Assembly (NCBI GenBank): GCA_905250075.1
Contig: CAJNOP010000012.1
Coordinates: 1,364,001-1,428,000, forward strand
Source of the DNA: Rotaria sp. Silwood1
Taxonomy: Eukaryota; Rotifera; Eurotatoria; Philodinida; Philodinidae
Direction: 5' to 3'
DNA length: 64,000 nucleotides
Shown here: positions 1 to 11,166 of the stretch, in pieces
Position numbering within the stretch: the first letter of the stretch is position 1
Layout: each line of letters begins with the position of its first letter
The notes under the pieces: model-generated
Seen by the model: only the letters and a program-made list of their open reading frames with translations
What the model was told of the DNA's origin: nothing
Database searches by the model: none
Translations under genes and position numbers: made by a program

Positions 1-200
1 TAATTTTTAATATAAAAATTCTTTTACCAATAGAAATTAAATCAATGAATCATCATGATGAAATTTTCTAACTGCCTGCCTTGTCTATATATTTTTCTCA
101 AACATACTTTTTTCCCATGCATTTGTAAAGCAATTTTGTACTTTTTTCTTCTTCGTTATTTCGTAATCAATGATTGTATCATTTTTAGAAAACAATAGAT

Positions 201-1547
201 ATGACAGATTCTGCAATACGTTCTTCTTTACAACAAAAACCATTAACAATCATAACAAATCAACGTGAAAAAACCAGTAATGGAACAGTTGATACAATTA
301 ATCCGAAAAGTCCATTAGAATTTACATGGACATTTTGGTATATTAAACCAGATAAACGTCTTACATGGGAACAATCATTAATTAATTTAATTGATATTAG
401 TTTTGTGGAAGATTTTTGGGCAACATTTAATCATTTAGCATCACCATCACGTCTTTCACAAAATAAATCAAATTCTGATTATTATTTTTTTAAAAAAGGA
501 GGTAAGAATTTTATTTTTCAATCTTTTATTAATCTATATAGATAGTAGAGATGGGACCGGTTCTTGTTTTTTTTTCTTTTGGAACTGAACCAAGCTCAGT
601 ATTTAATCTAGCGAGAGGATGGCATCTCTCAGAAGATTTGGTTGACCCTCCCAAACTTTAAAGCCAATACGATTTACATGAGAATATTTTATTAAACATA
701 TTAATGAGTATTTTCAAGCTTATTATAGATTGTAACAAATGAATGTTATTGCATTTGTTTCTTTTCATAAGAGAATGTGAATTCCTTCAGACGTTCTGTT
801 TTTGATTCACAAGTAGCTCTTTTATTTGAACAGCTTGAATGAATCAATAAATACTTGAATAGACTATTTAATCTTAAAAAACTTTTATTGAATTGATGCG
901 TCAATAATAGGGGTGCATAAGGCATGACGCCCCCGTGTTTTCTGAAAATCATTCACACAATTCCCCTCCCCCTGCATCCAATATTGAGTATTGTACCTAA
1001 ACATTTTCTAACAAATCTTATAATATGTTTTTATTTTTAATTTTAGTTCGTCCAATGTGGGGTAAATATTTATTTTGTTTTGTTATTCTATATATATATA
1101 TCGCTTTGTTTTTTTTATAATATAGAGGATAAGACCAATGCAAATGGTGGTCGATGGTTATTAACATGTGGAAATCAAGATAATAAACTTGATGAATTAT
1201 GGCTAGAAACTTTACTTGGCATGATTGGTGATTGTTTCTCACATGATACGTATGTAATCGAAGAAAAAAGATCATATTAAAAAAAAAAAATTTTTTATTA
1301 TTATCTATTATTTTATTTCAGTGATGCTGAACCACTTAGTCATTTTATAACCGGTTGTGTAGTTGCTATTCGTACTCGTGGTCATAAGATAGCACTTTGG
1401 TTATCTGAAGCACGTAATGAAGCAGTTGTACGCGAAATAGGTCGTCGTTGGAGATCGATTATGAATTTATCACCAAATATTCGTATACAATTTGATATGC
1501 ATAATGAAAGTAGTAGCGGTTCACAACGGCCAATGTATGAAGAATAA
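201..1547 (+). CDS. eIF4E: Eukaryotic translation initiation factor 4E, class I (paralog 1)
   Basis: Cap-binding subunit of eIF4F, which binds the mRNA 5' m7G cap and eIF4G in the cytoplasm. I read four exons: 201-501, 1047-1061 (15 nt), 1126-1249 and 1322-1547. All joins are GT-AG and phase-consistent, giving 221 aa, close to the usual ~217. FTWTFWY carries the W43/W46 pair. The cap-sandwich tryptophans are in RLTWEQ (W56) and MWED (W102, with E103), created only when exons 1-3 are joined. VEDFW (W73, eIF4G contact), GGRW, LWLETLLGMIGD and KIALWL (W166) also match. W43 and W56 are both kept, so by the usual scheme this is class I, not 4E-HP. A splice-acceptor-like TTTTAG sits 12 nt before the ATG. 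The family assignment is certain; the 15-nt micro-exon is inferred from the protein match. Confidence 0.93.
502..1046 (+). other. Long first intron of eIF4E paralog 1
   Basis: A 545-nt GT-AG intron, an order of magnitude longer than the gene's other introns (64 and 72 nt). It contains a less AT-rich block around 545-660 with complementary stretches (GGTTC near 560, GAACC near 590). No coding potential was seen on either strand. It may hold a small degenerate insertion; nothing more can be said. Confidence 0.6.
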
Positions 1548-1959
1548 ACCAAATAAAAAAACAAAAGATATCTATATTAGGCGAATTTCTTTTATCTATC
1601 TCATTTTTCTTTTGTCTCTCTAGCATTTTGTGTTAATTATTTCTCTCGGTTATTTTTCTTTTTCATTTGGTTATTTAACACTTTTTGTTTTGTTGAGTCA
1701 AAAAAAAAGATGGAGTTGGTTAAAAAGAAAAAAAAAAGTTTTTTTATATTTGGTAATGTTTATTTACGAACAGTTGTTATGATACTATATATATATGTTC
1801 ATTTGATTGAGAAGAAAAAGAAAAAGTATTGTTAATCATAAGATGATTAATAAAACAAAATTAATCAAGACAAAAAAGACAAAGAAAATAAACAAGAATT
1901 AATCTTTTCTTTTTTTTTTTTATCTCTATTTGTTTCTTAATTGTTGCTGTTTTTGTTGT

Positions 1960-4274
1960 TTAAAGCACAAGACGAATTTCATTATTATAGTCATCGAATT
2001 TCGGTTCATGATACTTAAAAAGAAAAGTGAAAAAAACTAGAAAATATATTTTATGTACTTTTCTTACTTCATAAATGAGTTGAATATCAGATGGAATATT
2101 AAGTAGATCTTTAAATTTCATTCCAATTGATTTAATTAAATTTAAATCATCAATCTTTTTTAACCATAAAGCTAATCGATCACCTTTGACACGTAATGAA
2201 ACAACAGCACCATTGATATATGTACTCAAATTAACACCAAACATGTCGCCAATAAGAAGTAACATCTGAAGATTATATATACATACCAATGGATTATCTC
2301 TATATTTTCATTATCGAAACGTATGTCAAAGAACCTACTGATTAAGACGAATAGCTATTATCAAATACTACTTGAGAGGGATTAATGAGAAAACGAAAAT
2401 AGTTACTTAGAATCAAATGATTATACTCATGGCTAATGTCTTATCTAAAACTGTGTCATTATAAATAACTTTTCAAAAGGATAGAGTATAAAATCGACAT
2501 AGGATTATATTTGATCTTAGTTGACATTTCAAAAATTGTACGATATATTTATTTACATAATGAATAATTTAATTCTTACTAAATGAAGCCAATAACCATC
2601 AAGATCACGTTTACGTCGTTTTGGATCAACTGTAATTATCCATTTACCACCACCACGTGATGATACATCTTCCCACCTTTTCTTCTTTTAGATAAAAATA
2701 ATTTAACAATAATTATTAAAATTACTCACATTGGAAGACAGCCGGACTATATTTAAGAAATCAAAAAAAAATTAAATTATAAATTATCCTAAGAATACTT
2801 CTCTACTAATCAATTATCAAAAATAATTTTAGATTATCTTGTAAATGGGACAGTCCTCGTTTTCAGTTCAGTCATGATTAGTTATTAATAGAATCTATGG
2901 TACTTTTTTATTTTAAAGCAATCACTGCATTTGTTAGTATGATTCATACATACATACAGCACTGAGTGACGATAAAGGTTATGTCTAAAGCAAACAAGTA
3001 CTTGATCATTACTAAGACATATATCAAATACGAAAAACGAACACACAACATGCTAGTTACAATTATATATTGTAATGCACTTGTACTTAATTATCAAGGT
3101 TTTCTAATAAGCAATTCAATACAAGCAAGTCATAAAACTAAAGAAGTTAGTTTTCTTCATTATAATGGTTGATCTATAAAGAATGAAACACTCTTGTGTT
3201 ATTGTTCTTCTAAAGAACGGCCATATATTCCAAAAGCTTTATTCTAAACTCGTTCGATGGAGCATTTTTCGCTCTATAAAGCTGTCTAATTTGTTTTTCA
3301 AATAAATTTTTCTTGCCGGTACAAAGTTGATACGATTAACAAATATTCAGTTATTCGAATGCGATGGTCAAAAACGAAAAACATGCTAAAAACTTTTTAA
3401 CAACAATTTCATTGAAATTTCAAATATGTTACCAGATTCCTCAGATAGTTGTGCATTGCTAAAATAAAGAATGTGTAAGCATCGAAAAAGACTTCTAACA
3501 AGTGTATTCCATTGTTCTTTTTTTTTTAATTCAGAACAACCTAAACGATTTGGCATTAGTTTCGAACCTTTTTCTTCTAAACAACGGCGTCTCTATATAC
3601 TGAAACGAAACACTTCACTTTTGATGTGAAATTTGCTGAACACAGGCTTACGTAAAGTCTGCAGAAAATAAGAAGCCACCGCACTTGGTTGGATAATCAA
3701 TTTCCAATTTTGTGTGAACAAGAAAAAACTTATTTGCAGAACGAATTAGATAGTTTTGTTGAGCAAAAACTCTTCTATCGAATATGCTTAGAACAGAGCG
3801 TTTCTTCTATATTCAATATCATAATGAATCATTTTGATTGATAATATTAGGGCCGAACTGAGAAACCATCGAATAGGACCAAATTAGGGGCAAACGTTCT
3901 AACTGACATATGAATTTGTCTATTACTTTGAAAAACATATAATCAGATCCATTTGATAGATCTCTTAGACCATATGTATGAGTATAAAATGACCAAAAAT
4001 CTTCAATATAACTGATAGATGTGATATAGATAACATTTTGTTTCCAATCTCGTTGTTTATCAGCCTTGTAAAAGTAAGTACCCCAAGAATATTTTAATTG
4101 TAATTTATCATCATTAGATTGTTGTTGTTGTTGATTCGGAAATTCGAGACGAGCAATCATTGATGAAGTAATATTATTAGAACATTCTTGTTTATTATCT
4201 TTAATTTTTTCTGATTGAATTTTAGAATTATTGTTATTATTCATTTGTAAATTAATAATACTTGAAGTTGTCAT
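1960..4274 (-). CDS. eIF4E: Eukaryotic translation initiation factor 4E, class I-like divergent paralog 2
   Basis: A second cap-binding eIF4E, convergent with paralog 1. Five exons on the minus strand: 4274-3927, 2746-2730 (17 nt), 2676-2580, 2265-2068 and 2013-1960, total 237 aa. The N-terminal ~60 residues are low-complexity, with poly-N and poly-Q. The core shows YSWGTYFYKADKQRDWKQ (W43 and W56 kept, W46 replaced by Y), IEDFW, PMWEDVSSRGGGKW (W102/E103), LDGYWLHL, GAVVSLRVKGDRLALWL (W166) and a C-terminal LIYEYHEP. Keeping W43 and W56 makes it class I by sequence. It is nonetheless quite diverged from paralog 1, so a specialised or repressive role is possible. Intron 1 is 1180 nt. The last intron is 54 nt, in frame and stop-free, so its retention would insert 18 residues. 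Exon 2 and the final splice are inferred from the match to the eIF4E fold. Confidence 0.85.
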
Positions 4275-4808
4275 TGAAGATAATTATTAAATATAAGATG
4301 AAAGATTTTTTTTTTATTCGATAATGATCATCATTATTCAAAAGATAGAGATGAAGAAGCAACAACAAGAACAATTTATTTTCTAGCTAAAATGATCGTT
4401 ACATCAGACAATTTCGCGCCAATTGCTCACATTAATAAGACAATAGAAAGAAAAAAAGAAAGAAAATGCAATACAATGTCCAATACAATATTTCAATGAA
4501 TTAATGTTTTTCCTTGATTATTTTTATTATTATGTTATGCCCTTCTATCTTCCTATGTGTCCAAATGATTCTATGAAGTGTTGATGGTGTGTGAATGAAG
4601 GAGAAATATTCTTTTACTAAGTTACAAAGATAACATATTGTATGTTCTTTGTTAGTATAGAAAGGTGATATATGAAGAACAAAAAATAATTGAAAAAATG
4701 AAGGTGTAATGCCGCTTCTTTATTGCCATACATAGTATGTTTTTCTTTTGTTTGCTTGAAAGTGTAACAAAAGTTTTACCAGATGTGTAACAAATAATAA
4801 GAAAAATC
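4275..4808. promoter_or_regulatory. Shared upstream region between eIF4E-2 (-) and the four-TM gene (+)
   Basis: 534 nt separating two divergently transcribed starts, so both promoters must lie here unless long 5' leaders exist. The stretch is AT-rich with poly-A/T runs. No defined core promoter element is visible. The regulatory call is by position only. Confidence 0.4.
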
Positions 4809-5417
4809 ATGGTAACAGAACCAACTGTTTCATCTCTATGGTTTGTAGAACCATCAGTAGATAACCATACTACAGCTAGTAGATCAACGACAATTGATAA
4901 TCATTCATTAATTTCATATTATCCATATAGTTCATTATATAAAGCTGAAATATTGATTGATGGACATTTAAAAAAAAATTGGAATACATGTTGGACAAAA
5001 GTTGTTGCTGTAAATGAATTAATTATTGGTTTACTTATATTTATTATTGGTATACTTATGGTTCTTTTTCAATTATCACTTTCATCAACAGCTCATGGTA
5101 TATGGACAGGTGCTTTAGTATTTATTGCAGGACTATTTGCTTTTTTTACTATTATTTATCGTCGTCATCGATTCTTTCTTGTCGTTGCTAGTATTCATAT
5201 TATAACTGGTTTAGCATCAACAATTTTAATTTTCATATCAGTTTTTGCTATTGCATTACAAATGAATAATAAGAATTCAAATTTTACAATAAATATTAAT
5301 GATCGTCAACTTAACTATGGTTTACATGTTACACTCATTATTTTAGGTATTTATGAAAAACTGTTATGCTATACATTCTTAATAATGATCATTCAACACA
5401 CGCACAAGACGGTCTAA
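4809..5417 (+). CDS. Four-transmembrane protein of unknown function
   Basis: Intronless 202-aa membrane protein, not recognised as a named family. After a Ser/Thr-rich hydrophilic N-terminus of ~65 residues come four hydrophobic segments at about 70-92, 99-118, 125-148 and 172-195. The order (two tight helices, a short basic loop YRRHR, a third helix, an N-glycosylatable loop with NFTININ, a fourth helix) resembles MS4A/tetraspan-like proteins. In particular the second helix HGIWTGALVFIAGL is like the CD20/MS4A 'GIWxG' region. That resemblance is my impression, not a demonstrated homology. The first ATG is used; it follows an A-rich leader. The four-TM topology is well supported; function is unknown. 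Confidence 0.65.
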   Translation: MVTEPTVSSLWFVEPSVDNHTTASRSTTIDNHSLISYYPYSSLYKAEILIDGHLKKNWNTCWTKVVAVNELIIGLLIFIIGILMVLFQLSLSSTAHGIWTGALVFIAGLFAFFTIIYRRHRFFLVVASIHIITGLASTILIFISVFAIALQMNNKNSNFTININDRQLNYGLHVTLIILGIYEKLLCYTFLIMIIQHTHKTV

Positions 5418-6705
5418 TCATATACAGACATAGATTGTTTTTTTTTTCTTATTGTGATGATTTATTATAGATGCTAGGACTGTTGCATCTTGCCATATAT
5501 ATATATATATTTGTTCATTTTAAAATAATTGTATGCATTCGAAAATTAATGAATCTCTATTTGATTGTAAAGTCATAGTCTATTAGTAGTAGACTTTTCT
5601 CTCTATTTATGGTAATTCTATCTCTACAATTATTCAAAATCAATGTTGTATATTTGAAGAGAAAAAGAAGAAGAAGAGATGACAAAATATGTTAAGCCTT
5701 TTGTTGGCTTACGACCAATTGAGTAAATGTCAAAAGAAATCTTGAACATAGTTGATTTTCTTGTTATTGTCATCGTTTCGTTCACAAGACTAACGTTCGC
5801 CAAAAAAAAAAGATTTGCAGAATCTGTCCGACATTACATTCTATTTTTTCTTCGTTCTTTCCATTTTTCTCCGGCAAATACGAGAACAAAATGGATGCAA
5901 TTATCCGTTTTTTTTTCTGTATGTGTATGTTTGATGAACATCCTTGGATGTAGTAAGAGTAAAAAAAAAAAAAGAATCATTTTCTTTTGTTTACCGTCAC
6001 TTTCTCGTCTAACTAAATACTTTTGCCTTGCACTTCTTCACTATAGATAGATAGTGCAGCTTTCAACGGCTTTTCTTGTCAATGGAAAGAAGATACATTG
6101 TCTTCAAGTATTTCTTTTATACTCTCTAATCAAATTCTTGTCGTCAAAGCGAGTGATGGGCTTTCATTGCTCCTATTAAAAGGAAAATGTATGTGAACAT
6201 GACGAAGGAAAAAGAAACACGGAAACTATACTCTTCTTTCAATGTCTAATTTTGACATCTAGCGTGCATGCCACGAAGGGAACGTGCTATAACGAAAAAA
6301 CTCCATCATAGTCGTCGTCGTCGTCATCAATTAAATTTAACGCACTATGCACAAAAATATACGTCGAAGATTGGTTTCAGAACAGACGAAACGCAAACTA
6401 GAATAGTGACCGATACGATTAGACGACAACTTTTCGCCCCTAGAGGGTTCTTGACGACAACTTAGAGAAAAAAAGATTAAAGTAAGTGGATGAATACTAG
6501 TGTTTTGCATTTTAATAACTATTTTAACGCTATTCTAATAAAAAATACGAGCGTGTTGTTACTACAATTTTATGTGTCGACTGATGTCCACTTGTATGCT
6601 GCATTAATGATTCAATTTTCTATATGCCACAAACGCATCGTCATCACTTCAATAAACAGCATAGCTTTGGCTTCCACGATTGATTTAGTACAGAGTCTGT
6701 TCGTT

Positions 6706-6745
6706 ACACATACACACACGCACACACACACAGACACACACATCT
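6706..6745. repeat. (CA)n microsatellite
   Basis: An imperfect CA dinucleotide tract with single-base interruptions. It creates spurious His/Thr and Cys/Val open frames on the two strands, which are not genes. Confidence 0.85.
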
Positions 6746-7449
6746 TATTCTCAGGAGACAGTTTCCTCCCGAGCATAAGCGCATACATCCGTGCACTAGT
6801 ATGCCATAGTACGATAGAGAAAGAGAGAGAGGGAGAATGAGACCGGTGACATGTCATGAATGATGTTCAACAGAGGAAAGACTCTACTCACCATTATTTA
6901 GAAGCAAGGAAAAAATGAACAATCATCATCATTGCCGTCCAGGGTGGAACTCAGCAGCATAGCAAATATCGAGAAAGAAAAACATGATGACGATTTTTAT
7001 TAGAAAATGAATAAGCATACTTATTCATCTTTTTTCCATTATGTAATCATCATCATCATCATCTTTTGCTTCTTCTCGCTTTTTTTTCTACAATAATTAT
7101 TTGTGACAATAGGTTAATTTGAATGAAAGAAATATCCATATAATCTTTTCTGTTTTTTCTTTTCGTATAAGATCGAATGATGAAATTTACTTTTGATTAT
7201 AGAATTAATTTTTGTTCATTCTTTATTGTATTTATTTAAGAACATCATCTATCATTGATAAGATTTGTGATGTGTCTTGACACTAATTGTTAGCAAACAT
7301 TGACTTAATTTTCTATGGATACTTTTTTTTCTCTTATTGCTTACAAACGAACCGACAGAGCTTTTTCTTTTACGCATATTCGAGAATAATCACAAATGCG
7401 ACGGCATCGAGTTCCGTCGTTGTCGTTCTCACACTCTTAACATTTAGAA

Positions 7450-7468
7450 TGAGAGAGAGAGAGAGAGT
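7450..7468. repeat. (GA)n microsatellite
   Basis: A short perfect GA run in a purine-rich stretch. No gene overlaps it. Confidence 0.8.
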
Positions 7469-9202
7469 GTAGGAACAAGAGAAAGATCTCGGCTTTGTTC
7501 CTCGCGGGTATTCCGCTTCTTTGTTTTCATTATTTACATAGTAAATGTGGAGCGAACATAGGACAGAGAGAAAAAGAGCTTGCGCATCGTCGGATTAAAT
7601 TATTCATTAGAAAAAAAAAAGAAAGAGTAGGAAAGAAGATGAGGGAGTCTTGTCTTTACTAACGTTTCTATACTTAGATGAACTCAACTATTATTACATC
7701 ATATACAGCATCTATACGTAAGAATTAATATATAATGTCTGCAATACGAAAACAAAGAAATTCAATCATATTCTCTTTGATACACCATGTTAAAATTCAA
7801 GTATTACATTTGGCATCTATTATCATTTTTGTATCATGTAATAATCAGACAAAAGAGATTTATTGATAAAAAAAAGAAATGTACATATATACTGGAAAAG
7901 AACAAAAAAAAACTCATCAAAATATTGAACAACAAACGACAACATCTGACGATTAACGAACATTATTGTGCCTAGAAGGAGTATTGACAACTTGTTGTAT
8001 TACGCATGTTGTATATATATAGGGTAGGCGCGTATATCTATGATTAATCGTTTTTATGCACCCCGACTACTTTTCCTTTCTTGTGTATCACGCAAGTGGC
8101 CTTGACTGCACTAGAAAATAATTACTAGTTCGATTGAAGCTTTTCATCGTTTTGCCACTTAATATTTTGTTTAGGATTTAGCTCGACATAGATGACAATA
8201 TGGTGCCCACATTCGTTGCAAAAGATTGTTATTTTGTATGTATTTGATTAAATATATCATAAAATGAATAGATGATGAAAGAAAAAGAATTACTATTAAT
8301 AATAATAATAATAATATCTGGGCATCGACAACAAAAACAAACGAAAGAGACAGAAGCCAAAGAGAGAAAAAAAAGCGAAAGTGAATAATAAAAAAATATT
8401 TTTGATAACAGCTGGTGCTTGGCCTCGTTTATTATTTTTTCTTAAATAGAACCAAAAATTGTTTTCCTGATGACCAAAGGGATTTTGTTTTGACTCGTAT
8501 TTAAATCCATCTGTCTTGATTATATACATAGACACATATGCCATTCATCCATATACTCATTTGTATTCATCTCTTTCTTTTTTATTTCAGATTAATTCTG
8601 TTATGTTGAACATTCATAACGTGATCTCTCTACGGGATCTTCTTTGTTCAAATAAAGACCGAACACACACATACACATTCAAACATATACGCATGCTGTA
8701 CAACAATGAGAAGAACAAGAAAAAAAAGGAAAATTAAAAAAAAATGCATCGACCGATGTTGAGCTGGAACGCTTTTTTCTCCCTTTTTTTCCTTTCTTTT
8801 TCGTATTAGTTGAACTATCTGCTTTTGCCGTAGGTTTTCTTTCTTATTCTTATATATCTCGAGCAATAACGAATAGTTTTCCCAGAACCATTGAACTGGA
8901 ATGGCGTCATATATATATATATAACAGAAGGAAAGAAAGAAAAAAAGAAAGAAAGAAAAAAGTCTTTTTCTCATCAATCCAATTTAATTTTATGAATGTA
9001 AGCAGGTGTCCATTTTCTTCGTGCTTCCGGTAGATTGACTAGTGGTGAAATATTCCGTTTTTTTTCTTCTTATATTTTTTTCTTTTAGTTGAGATAGTTC
9101 TTTTTCTATAAGCACTTGACCGAGGACGTGCGTGTGCGTTCATTGCATAAAGAAAGCTGCAGAGAGAAGGAGGGTGGGAAAAGGGGGCGCAAAAAATGGG
9201 GA

Positions 9203-9262
9203 GACAGAGAGAGAGAGAGAAAAAGATACGAATGTACTCTGCTTCTCTCTCTCTCTCTCTCG
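9203..9262. repeat. (GA)n ... (TC)n inverted microsatellite pair
   Basis: A GA tract around 9205-9220 is followed ~25 nt later by a TC tract around 9244-9260 on the same strand. The two arms are complementary and could fold into a hairpin of about 16 bp. Another GA run lies at about 9317-9332. The open frames covering this region are low-complexity artefacts. Confidence 0.75.
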
Positions 9263-9866
9263 TCATCACCATCATTCGGCCATTCAACTACTTACGCGGA
9301 AGTCGGAAGAAGAACAAGAGAGAGAGAGAGAAATATTGAGAAAAAAAGTTTCATAGGATCGGAATTATTGCCGTCTAAAACAACAACAACTACACTACGC
9401 AAAAAAAACAATGCGGAATTGTGGAATAACGAAATCGATAAACAGACATTAATTAAAGTAATCAATACTAAGCGAACAACAATAATAATAATAAAACTAA
9501 CAATTGGTATGGAATATTATTTTATATTTTTGGAAAAATGCCAAGATTTAAGCAGTGTTCTTCTTTTTTCTTCTTCTTTTCAGAGATCTACAGATTAGGC
9601 ACACTCGATGGGGCGAAAACTATAGATAGATAGATTTTTCTTCGTCTTTTTTTCTTTGCTCTACAGACGAGTTATCCGACCGTAAATTAATCCGTAAATG
9701 GTTTACATCGGTCTGTGCTCTATATATAAATATATGTATGTGTACGATGCATATATTGTTGCCTATCAAAGAAAGTTTCTTGTTTTTCTGTTGTTTTTTT
9801 TTACATAACTACATGGTAAGATTACATTTTGTTTTTTTGTTTTTCTCTCTTAGATCAAAAATAAAT

Positions 9867-11166
9867 ATGTTTTTCATATCAATTATCTTTCTAATTATTA
9901 TCGATCTTTCAATACAATCAGGTCGACCAGCATTAAAATTAACATTTACGCCCGATGAAAAATACTTCACGAATGGTCATCAAGTTGATATTCAATGTGA
10001 ACTACTTAATCCAAATGATCATACAGAAGCACCACAATTATGGCATGTTGATATAAAAACTGGTAAACATTCACCAATATCACGTCTGTTAATAAATTCA
10101 CCATCAAATGAAGCACCCGATTCGTATAGACGAAATTCTAATAAACGTATAGAATTTATTAAAAAGAACCATATACGTATAAGACATTTACAATTAGAAG
10201 ATTCAGCACGATATGAATGTAATTGTCCTGATTGTGAACAACAATTAGAAGAACAAAAAAAAGTTTTACAAGTTATGAGATTAGCTGAACCTAGATGGCA
10301 TATTGAACCTGGTTGGCCAATACAAGAAAATGCTAAAACAACAATAAAATGTACAGTTGATGATTTTTATCCATATGTTAGTCATAAAATAATTCGTAAT
10401 CATCATGAAATAAACGATGGTAAAACTACACCACCAAATCCAAATACATTTCCACAAAAATTTTCTTGGGAAGCAACTGTTACACCCACAGCTGATTGGC
10501 ATAATCAAACATTACAATGTACAGTTACTCAAGGTTTGTATTTCTTTTCTCCTTGTTTTCATGAAATAAACAAATTATTCTATTCTTTATAAAATAGGTA
10601 ATACAGAACAACATGCACTAAAAGTTCTTGATGTTTTATTTACACCACGCTTTCTTAAATGTGATGAAAAACAATATGTTAATTCAACAAAAGAAAATGC
10701 AACAATTGAATGTTCATATTCAGGAAATCCAGCACCTACATTAACATGGTTTCATCAAACAGATGAAAAACCTATTAGATCTGAAACAGGTATTACTATT
10801 GAAACAAAAGATGAACATCATGGTAAATATAAAAGTGTTGTTACATTTGATCGTGAAAAACTAATTGCTATACCATTAACAACAACAACAATGGCACCAT
10901 CTTCTAATGGAAAATCGGATACAACAATTAAACCAAAAGCTACAGGAGATAATTATTATCAACAATTATTAACTGATGGATTTATTGTTAAATTAACATA
11001 TAATAATGAAGAAAAAGGTTTACATAAAATAAATATAGTTAGTGATGTAAATGAAGTACGATCAAATGCACTTGATAGTTCATCAATTAAAACGATACAC
11101 AATCTCTCAACAACTATTATGTTCTTATTATTTTTAACTATTCTCTATATGATACAATATCATTGA
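9867..11166 (+). CDS. Immunoglobulin-superfamily surface protein, probably GPI-anchored
   Basis: Two exons (9867-10533 and 10598-11166, 64-nt intron, phase 1) encode 411 aa. I start at the ATG at 9867, which opens directly into a signal peptide (MFFISIIFLIIIDLSIQSG). An upstream in-frame ATG at 9738 would bury the signal, and an acceptor-like TTAG sits at 9851-9853. Three Ig-like domains follow. Domain 1 has DIQCEL and LEDSARYECNC. Domain 2 has TTIKCTVDDFYP and the W..QTLQCTV end. Domain 3 has ATIECSYSGNPAPTLTWF, typical of I-set/nectin or Kirre-like adhesion proteins. The C-terminus is a hydrophobic stretch (IMFLLFLTILYMIQYH) with no cytoplasmic tail, preceded by a small-residue region (ALDSSS), the pattern of a GPI signal. 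Likely role: cell-surface recognition or adhesion. The specific ortholog is unclear. Confidence 0.8.

Larger units (their letters stand above)
5418..9866. other. Gene-poor, microsatellite-rich intergenic region
   Basis: No exon chain with protein-like composition was found in about 4.4 kb. Open frames here are short and composed of simple sequence (A/T runs, GA, CA and TC repeats). The part nearest the Ig-domain gene (about 9.0-9.85 kb) has many purine tracts and probably contains its promoter and 5' leader, by position only. Confidence 0.5.

Noticed and set aside
1018..1275. Minus-strand 85-codon frame over eIF4E exons 2-3
   Set aside because: Antisense to well-supported eIF4E exons and an AT-rich intron.
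9116..9598. 160-codon open frame on the plus strand
   Set aside because: Composed of Arg-Glu and Ser-Leu runs from GA and TC microsatellites; no protein-like features.
9738..9866. Upstream start of the Ig protein
   Set aside because: It would place 43 residues of Phe-rich translation of T-runs before the signal peptide and cross an acceptor-like site.
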